Source: Antrodiella citrinella
Lineage: Eukaryota > Basidiomycota > Agaricomycetes > Polyporales > Steccherinaceae
NCBI GenBank assembly: GCA_004802725.1
Contig: SGPM01000062.1
Coordinates: 38,819 to 102,818 of the forward strand
Direction: 5' to 3'
Length of the DNA: 64,000 bases
Position numbers and translations under genes: made by a program. This document shows positions 56,788 through 64,000 of the stretch, piece after piece (within the stretch, counting starts at the first letter, position 1; every line of letters starts with the position of its first letter). Below the pieces are notes generated by a model that did no database searches, was not told where the DNA came from, and worked only from the letters and a program-made list of their open reading frames with translations.

Positions 56788-59207
56788 CTAGGGTCCGAAA
56801 CGACTACGACGGGGATTACGAGCCGGAGATTGGGCAATCTGGTTCGTCGGTGGAGTCTGGTACATAATAGCAAACGCGGCGGGAACTGCTTCTCGATGGC
56901 TAGTAGCAATGGTCGCTGTCGTGGGACTGGCAACTTTGGGTTCGCGAGCATCGTCCTGAATGTTGCAATTCTTGTCCGGTCCTCTGAATCCAATCGCACT
57001 AGCAGTCGGAGTCCGCATATGACCAGCCGCCGATAGATCCTCCTGCACGTTTCCTGTACTCGCACTCGTGCATCTCATCTGCGTCTGCTCGTTTCTCCTC
57101 GCCACGAAGCTCGCCACTTTCTCCGGAATAGTCGACCTCCGCTTCGCCTCTTCGTAACATTGCACTTGTTGGTAGTAGTACTCGGAGACAACACTTTGCG
57201 CACGTCCCCTCGTCCAGTAGCCGCGCAACATCTCTAAGGAGGGGCGTCGTCGAAGCGTCAGCGGCATCGTAGGCACGATAGTCTTCGTGGTGGTCGATGA
57301 AGCAACAGACACGGGAGCCGCACAACCCGTCTTGACTATCTTCAATGGAAGAACAGAAGAACGAAAGCGCTGTCGCAGCTCAGTAGACTGGAATGTTGTC
57401 CTAGCAGCGACAAGAGTGGTGTCAAGCTTGGGGTGTCCAACATTCTCCTTGGCAAGAACAGATGAAGACAAAACGCAGTCAGATGAGACAGAGACAGCCC
57501 CTAAGTTTCCAGCACAAGATGACCGCGGAATATCACAAGAAACCGGTCCAATTGTCGCCTGAGATTTGGGTTCCAGCCCAGAGTCGAGCGGACCACCAGA
57601 GTTGCCAGATCCCGCCTCCTACAATGCTGTTAGTGAGCCATGCCTCCCCGGAAAGCACCGACAACTCACCTTCGCAATAGACTCGGCCAGCAAAGCGGCG
57701 GCTTCCATATCGGCACGAGTACTTTCCGCCCGTTTTCTCGATTTTGCGCCCCCGCGACGAGTTTGCTTGTGCTTGTCATGGTGAATGCTTTGCACTACCG
57801 ATGCAAGGTTGCATTCGGCTAGCAAAGCGTTGATTGCTTGGTCATCTGGTTCGAGAGGAGCCGGTTTGCTCTCCGGAGGCTGCGGTGATGCTACCAGCTG
57901 GGGACCATCTTCTGGCTTGAGCTCGTTGACCAAATGGAAGTTGACGGGAGGTGAGACAGCAGACACTTGGACATCAGCATCCTTGGGGGCGAGCGCAGAT
58001 TCGGTCATTTGAGCGGACACCTCAGCCACGGCCTCCCAGACTACGGCAGTTTGGGACGGGACCGAGGGAAAGCTGACGGTCTGAAACTTCATAGCCTGCT
58101 TCGATGAAATTCTGCCGACGGTCGAGCTGATCTCCAGCGCCGCAATGGACGTCTTGTCATGCATAAAATGTGAACGAATGAAGACCAGGAATTAGAAGGA
58201 GGCTTACAATCAGCTGTTGCAATTGTGCTGTGAACTCAGAGTCCAGCTCAGGTTCGGGAGATGCAAGCCATGGGTTTTGAATGCCTGTTTCGTTTTGAAA
58301 CGTCAGGTCTTTTGAAATGTCTACCAGGTTCGTTGTCATAGACCCATGTGACGGGATCTGAGAAAAAGTTCAGCGCTATAACAGGTGCGGCTGCACAGAA
58401 CACGCTTACCCCGCTGTTATGTCCATTGATTGGGTGAATAGCGAAATCGGTGTCGAAGAAGTACGTGTCGGTAGTATTGTCTTCGTCAGCGGCGTGAACT
58501 GGAATGTCTATCATACTGTTAGAAGGCGATAGAACGTGTAGAGGAATCTAAGAGACAGACAATCAGCTCAATCACGTATATGCATGAATTGTATACTGAC
58601 GTTGTAATCCGAATGGTCCGCCTTGAGAGTGACAATTTTCGGCAGAGATGTATCTTGCATAAACTTGGCTGAGACCTCTTCCACTAACGTGATATCTACC
58701 AACGTCGTATCCCCCTGGCTAGTACTGGCAGAAATCACAAGCTGCGACGTCGCAGGCGATGAGATCAAGGGGGAATGTGAAGAGGATCGCTGGATATAGT
58801 TTGATATCGCATATGGCATTGAGAAACAACGAGATACTCACCACTTGGGCATCCCCCGCAGGAAGTTGGTATGGTTGACTGTGTCCAATTCGGGTCGCGT
58901 AGTAGCCCAGAAACACGAACAGCGCAATGATAAAGAAACCCGCCGAGGTCACAGCGCAGCAAGTAACCCTCGGGGATACGTTCATCCCCAGATCAATGAG
59001 GTCGCCAATGTATGCAGCGATAGACGGGAAAGAACACCAATCGATGGTAGGAATGGACTGAAAAGAAATGAGCGACAGGAGCGGTAGCGTCAGGAACACG
59101 CTCATGACTGTGAACGTCCCTGCGATGATAGGTAGAACAAACATGTTGATGGTCGCTAGAAATGTTGAGATGGAGATTGAGAAGAGCAATGGCCTGCAGT
59201 CGAGCAT
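56788..59207 (-). CDS. Multi-exon membrane protein, unknown function
   Basis: Six exons joined in phase 0 (59207-58842, 58789-58601, 58547-58410, 58357-58208, 58152-57670, 57618-56788) give about 718 residues. The first exon holds three hydrophobic segments (about residues 4-46 in two parts, and VTCCAVTSAGFFIIALFVFL around 85). A large polar region of about 600 residues follows. It contains an acidic segment (HAADEDNTTDTYFFDTD), Pro/Glu-rich stretches, a basic cluster (HKQTRRGGAKSRKRAE) and, near the end, RRRPSLEMLRGYWTRGRAQS. I do not recognise a family. The consistent phase and the splice signals argue for one gene rather than several fragments. The upstream GTG-opened frame was trimmed to the ATG at 59207; a 5' exon could be missing. 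Confidence 0.6.
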
Positions 59208-60484
59208 GTTCACCTTTCGGCACGGACGGCACGCTACGGCACGGAATGTCTGTACTGAGCACGTGATCGCGTCGCGTCAGGAACCTTGACTCTCCTTCAA
59301 GTTGAATCGACGAGGATTCGGGTCAATAACTGTCTCAAATCAAAACCCTCCACCCGCGGTGAGGCCTGAGGACCCTGAGCAAGTCAAGACGAGGACGATA
59401 TGAATTTAGTCATCTCAGCGAACCGCGCATCGTCCGAGATTCTGAACCTTCTCAACTGTTATTTCCTCTCGTACGTCTCGTCTTCCAGTCAGGGCCTCAA
59501 TCCACGGGACTCGCATTATATGGGTCTCAGATCTCATCTTCGCTGTTCACTTTTATTGTAGTTTCCTGTCGCTCGGAGCCTGACTCAGATTTACGCTCCG
59601 GAAGCATGCCATTTTGGCTGCAACCGCCATACCGAGCTCTATCCAAACACCTGGTGCGTCTGTTGTTAAACGTTGTTGATGGTGAACAGTAATTCGAACT
59701 CATATCATGATATTCGTCTAGTGCTATGTGGTGCCATGCTGCGCCTTCAAGTTGCAAGCCACGCTGCCAGTGACGCAATCCTAATACTTACCTATGTACC
59801 TGTCGACATGAATCCACTTGTGGACAATCACCCTCTGCATCCACACCACCGCTTACAACAATTTTTCACCCAACACGCTGCATCTTGTATTTTGGCGTGC
59901 AGAAGAAAATCTACGGTCATGCAGTCTTCACGGGTCATTCTAGTACCACACCATATAACGTGTCCATGAAGGCGCGTTCTCGATAGCTTTCGGTGGATAC
60001 TTGTGGCGATGCAATTCGGATTTGAATACAGGCGGTAGCGATCCGCAGTTTCCCCACTGCTACGAGTGGGCGCATTTTTTCTCTTTCAACATCAAATTCA
60101 TTATTTCCCCGCAACAGTCACAACAAGCATACACCACCGTTGGTTACACACTCTCCTGGACCCTTCTCAGTCATTTTGTCTCATCAAAAAGCTTGTGTGA
60201 TTGTTTTAGGCACCACAAAACCACTCCCATTTCCATCGCAGGTCTCTGAGCTCCCGCGCAACCACCTCTATCTACTGTGGCGACAACGCTATCTTACCCC
60301 TCCGCCTTGTTCTTCGACATACAACGTTACAATAAGATCCTAATATTCCGTATTCGATCCTATCTTCACGATTAGGCCGCATCGATTGGTAACAAACAAT
60401 CCTGAACATATGTCCCTTCTATCCGTGCCCTCACTGTCCATTATATCTAGTGGTCGATTGTGTCGAGGTCAACACCATCTGAAG
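59208..60484. other. Intergenic region
   Basis: About 1.3 kb with no recognisable gene. Plus-strand frames 59673-59969 and 60001-60249 are low in coding character. Confidence 0.45.
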
Positions 60485-61903
60485 CTATTGTGCTAGCGGA
60501 GCGTTCGTCGTCGTTGCCCGAAACGGTGACCAGCGTGGACTCGGAAAGAGGGGTCGACTGTTCTCGACTTTGCGACCACCAATCAGAGGGAAGACATAGG
60601 GAGACTTCTGCATAAGGTAGGCAATGGCAACTAAAAGAAGCTTGGAAAAGCTCAACAGTTGCGTGCACCTGAGGTGATATGCTTCGCGCCAACTTCCTTC
60701 GCGACTTGCTCAAGGGCCCGGGACATCTCGGTCTCATTCTCGTTGCGCTTCCAACCTTGACCGAAGAGGGCACGACCTATCCCAGTAGAAGGTGAGAACT
60801 ATGATACGTTATAACTTTAAGAACGGGAACAATCTCTCACCTTTTTCGCCGCTTTGACGTCTGCGCTCCTCTTCCTCATCAGAGCGAATCTTCCCGCCAC
60901 AAAGAACATTCCACGGCGTGATCGCCATCCCTTGTCGGCGACACATGGGCAGAATCTCTCGCTCGAACTCGTGATTTAAAACACTCCAACGACCTTGGTA
61001 GACCGCAAACGGCGTCTTGCCATTGTACTTAGCGTATGTGTTCGCTTCGGCGACGACATGGGCGGGAGCATCCGATATACCCTATAGTGCACGTCGGTGA
61101 GCAACGTGAAAAAAATAGAATGGAAGGATGGACGCACCAAGTAGAGGACTTTCCCGGACACAACGAGGTTGTGGAGACTGTCCATCACTTCCTCGACAGA
61201 GGTCGTGTAGTCCCAAAAGTGGACACAGAGCAGATCGATGTAGTCGGTGCGCAAGTTCTTCAGGAACTGCTCGACTGAAAGATGTAACGATTTCTTGTTG
61301 TTGCCCACATACATCGCCTTCTGTCCGACCCCCTCTCCAGCTTCTCCCATCTTGATGTTGTTCGTATACTGTAGGATTAAGGTGAGTCGTCGAAAGTCTG
61401 TACAGGTAGTCGTCAAGTGAGGAGGCGGACCTTCGTAGCAATGAAATTCTGATCACGAATACCGCGTTCCTCCATCCATTCGCCGATGAACTTTTCTGAA
61501 CTTCCATCCTGACTATACTAGGAGGCATTAGTACAGCCACAAGGACACAGAAAGTGAAGAACAAAAAAATGTACTAGTTGCTCGCTGTATCAATGAAGTT
61601 ACCACCAGCTTCATAGTAGGCGTCGAGGAGCTTGAAGCTGTCTGCCTTGTTCATGGAACCAAAGCCAATACTATGCCATTGGTTCCCAATACTCATGCCA
61701 CCGAGGACGATGGGCGACACATGCACTCCCGCGCGAGCCGCAAGCTGGCGATATTGCCCAAGCTTACTCGGAGAGGAGGTTGAGAGAAAAGACCTTTGTT
61801 CGAACGTACGCCGGCCATTTCTGCGGTAGATATCGATTGTGAGCGGTTCGGAGGGGGATGAGAAAGAAGACAACGCACCTCTAGCTTTATAGCCAGTGAC
61901 CAC
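60485..61903 (-). CDS. Aryl-alcohol-dehydrogenase-like reductase, altered C-terminus
   Basis: NADP-dependent aldo/keto reductase of the AAD group common in wood-decay fungi, linked to aromatic aldehyde/alcohol turnover. Blocks in order: LGQYRQLAARAGVHVSPIVL, GSMNKADSFKLLDAYYEAGG, FIDTASNYQDGSSEKFIGEW (Asp and Tyr), FIATKYTNN (Lys), TDYIDLLCVHFWD (His), GKVLYLGISDAPAHVVAEAN, YQGRWSVLNHEFEREILPMC and IAYLMQKSPYVFPLIGGRKV. After KVE the family's last 50 or so residues are missing. Instead NSRPLFPSPRWSP leads to a stop at 60485. The 5' end is also unsettled: the frame runs to an ATG at 61903, while an ATG in another frame (MAGVRSNKGLFS) would need a shift. Possibly recently damaged. Confidence 0.75.
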
Positions 61904-62621
61904 GGCATAGTAATTCGGCCTTGAAGCAGGAGTACACTAAGTGTAGAAGCCAATATACTCGCTCAATGGCCCTGTCTGGAACGGCAGTAGACGGATCGAG
62001 TAGGCGCGCAAATAGAGGTTAGTATCCAACTCCGGAGAAAACCGAAAGCCTCAAATACCATCTCTTTTTGGAAATCTAGGGACTTCGTGTGCGCCACAGT
62101 GGCACAGTGTATAGCTGCAGCACAAAAATCTAATAAACTGAACGGTCTGGACCTATTTCCCCGTCCTGCGACCACTCTACGATTAGTCTTAATTTACTTT
62201 CTAGTAATTGTTATTTCATTTCCGACAATGAAGGCATTGAATATCCAAACTTCAAAGGAAGGTTCCATTGCCGCGATAGCCGTTGCGAGTCCTCATCCTC
62301 TAGTAAGTATCCGCTGGTAACCGTGGAGCCCTCATTCGGTTCTCTTGTATCTTACTCATTCATGGTACTCATAAGTCGTAGCTGATTTCTACTCGAGGGC
62401 CGTGGTCGTGGAGTTCGGCCGGAGTTTTGCACGCAGTGGTCGCACACCACCGCGACGTCGATGTAAACGCATGTATGGCGTCGCAGAGTCAAATTGTCTC
62501 AAAACAGTAAAAGCACCTCTTAGTGACATTTCATACAATCTCATTGGACAATCATTTGTCCAACACAAGCACGTCCATGAGGATTGAAAGGTCAACAATT
62601 CGTACTTAGTTCAAGGATAGC
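61904..62621. other. Intergenic region
   Basis: About 700 bases between the reductase and a kinase fragment. Nothing recognised. Confidence 0.45.
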
Positions 62622-63147
62622 TTGTGGCTGATCTACTACAAGGTCCAAATCCCAGATCTGAAGAACCCCGAGAAGGTTCACTTCCTCCTCATCCGTAACC
62701 TTTTCAGTCACAGCATATCTCTCACCGGTTACGTGACAAAAAGCTACGTCGCATTTGACCTGGAGACGGAGAAGATTTGCTTTCTGCCAGTGAAAAATCG
62801 CTGCCACCCAGTCGATTCGACTGAAGAGATCGAGTCATGCGAGCACGTCCGCACCGTCTCCGATGCTGAGTCTCAAGCAATATCGGAACTTCAAGGAGCT
62901 ATGCAAGGTCGTGTTCCAAGCTGACGGTAAGTCGCTGTATTCGGAGTGAATACGACGATATATTCACTAGCATCTTACAGAATGGCACATGTACATACCT
63001 CAGCGTGGAAGAAAACTGGTGTCCTACATCGTGATATAAGGCCGCCGCGCAAGTGACAGGAACATCATCATTTACGAGAACGCACCGGTGTCGCGCCGGG
63101 TCAATGGGTTATTGATTGACAGGGATTTGCGCAAGGACCAGACCTGA
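62622..63147 (+). pseudogene. FunK1-type kinase relic
   Basis: A fragment with TKSYVAFDLETEKICFLPVK resembles the N-lobe strand of fungal FunK1 kinases. Downstream in other frames the catalytic loop survives: LHRDI at about 63024-63038, then NIIIYENAPV and GLLIDRDLRKDQT with a stop near 63147. The region between the lobes is largely missing and no intron arrangement restores one frame. FunK1 kinases are expanded in Agaricomycetes and many copies are decayed. Confidence 0.5.
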
Positions 63148-63232
63148 GAAGCCATCACACAATCGAATTGTTCGGTATGTTCGACAGTCCTCTTTGGTGG
63201 TACTTCCTAAGGTCGTGTGCTAAACGGTCAAG

Positions 63233-64000
63233 TCACAGGACGGTAGCCATAGCCCGCACTTCACCATCAGGAACGATGTTGACTAAACCGATAAGCACCT
63301 CCAGAGGCATATCGAAGAGCGCAATTTCTTTCCGCAGTGTGCCTAAGGAGATCTTATCAGATGCGTCGTGTTTCAGACGATGAGGAATAACCGCGTACCG
63401 CCCGCATTCAAGTATTTGTCGGCTAAAGGATAGGTTCTCAGTTGCTCTTGGCGGAAGGTCTCTCCAGTGTGCCCTATCAAGCACTCCGTTTCGTATAAGC
63501 CATTGATCACTTAGTCGGAGTTGAAGAATGTATAATGAGTGACGAGCTCGAATATCTGGGAAGAGGAAAACGTTAATAAGGCGCATATATCGACCCGCAT
63601 ATAGGGGACGAACCAGACACCCGAATGACCATATGTCCGCTGGCTTGTCCCATTGCCCTCCCAAGTAGCACCTCAGGTGCTCGGAGGTCAAGCGAAGAGA
63701 CCATGCGGTCGCGATCTAAACCTTCCGGTTGAGCTGCAAGTATCAAATAAGTATCGTGATCATCTGAGGCTCCATACGATGTCACGAGCTCACAGGTGCC
63801 AAAGTCAGCCAACACATACGTAGCTCGCAGCAACTCTTCGTCGGACGGAAGTTCCATGAGTTGAGACACGGCGGCTTGTACGATACCGTCGCACGGATAT
63901 CTCTGGAGGATGTCTCCTGGAAGGATCCTTCGCCAGCCAGTTTTCTATGTCTGCATCGCTGGCAGGCGTCGTAAAGAAGATGTTGTCGTGTTTGATGTCT
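63233..64000 (-). pseudogene. Protein kinase relic crossing the right edge
   Basis: Minus-strand kinase features occur in the right order but three frames. At the edge DIKHDNIFFTTPASDADIEN is the catalytic loop. ATYVLADFGTCEL holds DFG. SLDLRAPEVLLG is the APE region. GGQWDKPADIWSFGCL follows one base out of frame, and after an intron IFELVT reads in yet another frame than LRLSDQWLIRNG. The end is at 63233. At least three single-base shifts (about 63890, 63660 and 63530) separate the segments. This is the layout of SRPK-like kinases common in mushrooms. It is decayed, or the sequence has local errors. The N-lobe is outside the window. Confidence 0.65.

Noticed and set aside
1..64000. tRNA, rRNA and CRISPR arrays
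   Set aside because: No A/B-box pair with a cloverleaf, no rRNA-like sequence and no regularly spaced identical repeats were seen by eye. A tRNA scan would be needed to exclude a missed tRNA.

Overview
The window is a gene-dense segment of a filamentous basidiomycete nuclear genome, most likely an Agaricomycete. Nearly every gene is split by 50-60 nt GT-AG introns with GTRNGT donors and CTRAY-like branch points. Typical mushroom families are present: F-box/propeller proteins, RNI-like leucine-rich repeat proteins, FunK1-type kinases, FtsJ-fold paralogues and Kex2-processed repeat proteins. No bacterial, organellar or viral block was seen. I cannot name the species.

Layout. 1-9.4 kb: the N-terminal half of dipeptidyl peptidase III runs off the left edge, then an inverted pair of FtsJ-fold paralogues flanks a NYN-domain RNase gene, followed by an F-box protein. 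9.4-16.6 kb: an accessory island with an unknown 615-residue protein (+) convergent with an eight-exon tyrosine recombinase (-). A 20-bp perfect palindrome lies on one side and two 42-bp repeats with inverted TGTCCCA arms on the other. 16.6-24.4 kb: an auxin-efflux-carrier-family transporter, a small membrane protein, relics of a DDE transposase and a cytochrome P450, and an intact aldo/keto reductase. 25-33.3 kb: an RNI-like protein, a gene-poor 2.8 kb, a decayed Thr/Pro/Asp-repeat secreted-protein gene and an MFS transporter.

34-44.5 kb: a secreted ThuA-like protein, complex I assembly factor CIA30, a DUF1748 protein, a serine incorporator, RAD51D, Mediator subunit 22 and a DapA-family aldolase. 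45-47 kb: a secreted precursor of tandem peptide modules separated by KR/RR sites, built by exon duplication. 48-57 kb: mitochondrial dynamin MGM1, a kinase with a probable C2-like N-terminus, an SCP2 sterol-carrier protein and TACO1. 56.8-64 kb: an unknown membrane protein, an aryl-alcohol-dehydrogenase-like reductase with an odd C-terminus and two decayed kinase genes, one crossing the right edge.

How they relate: several genes serve mitochondria (CIA30, MGM1, TACO1 and perhaps DUF1748), but they are scattered and not an operon-like cluster. Tight divergent pairs (RAD51D/MED22, ThuA/CIA30, DPP3/FtsJ) probably share promoters. The most novel material is the Kex2-processed repeat precursor and the recombinase/unknown-protein island. 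Gene models were joined by hand from splice signals. For most of them total exon length is a multiple of three, and homologous reading frames agree across the junctions.
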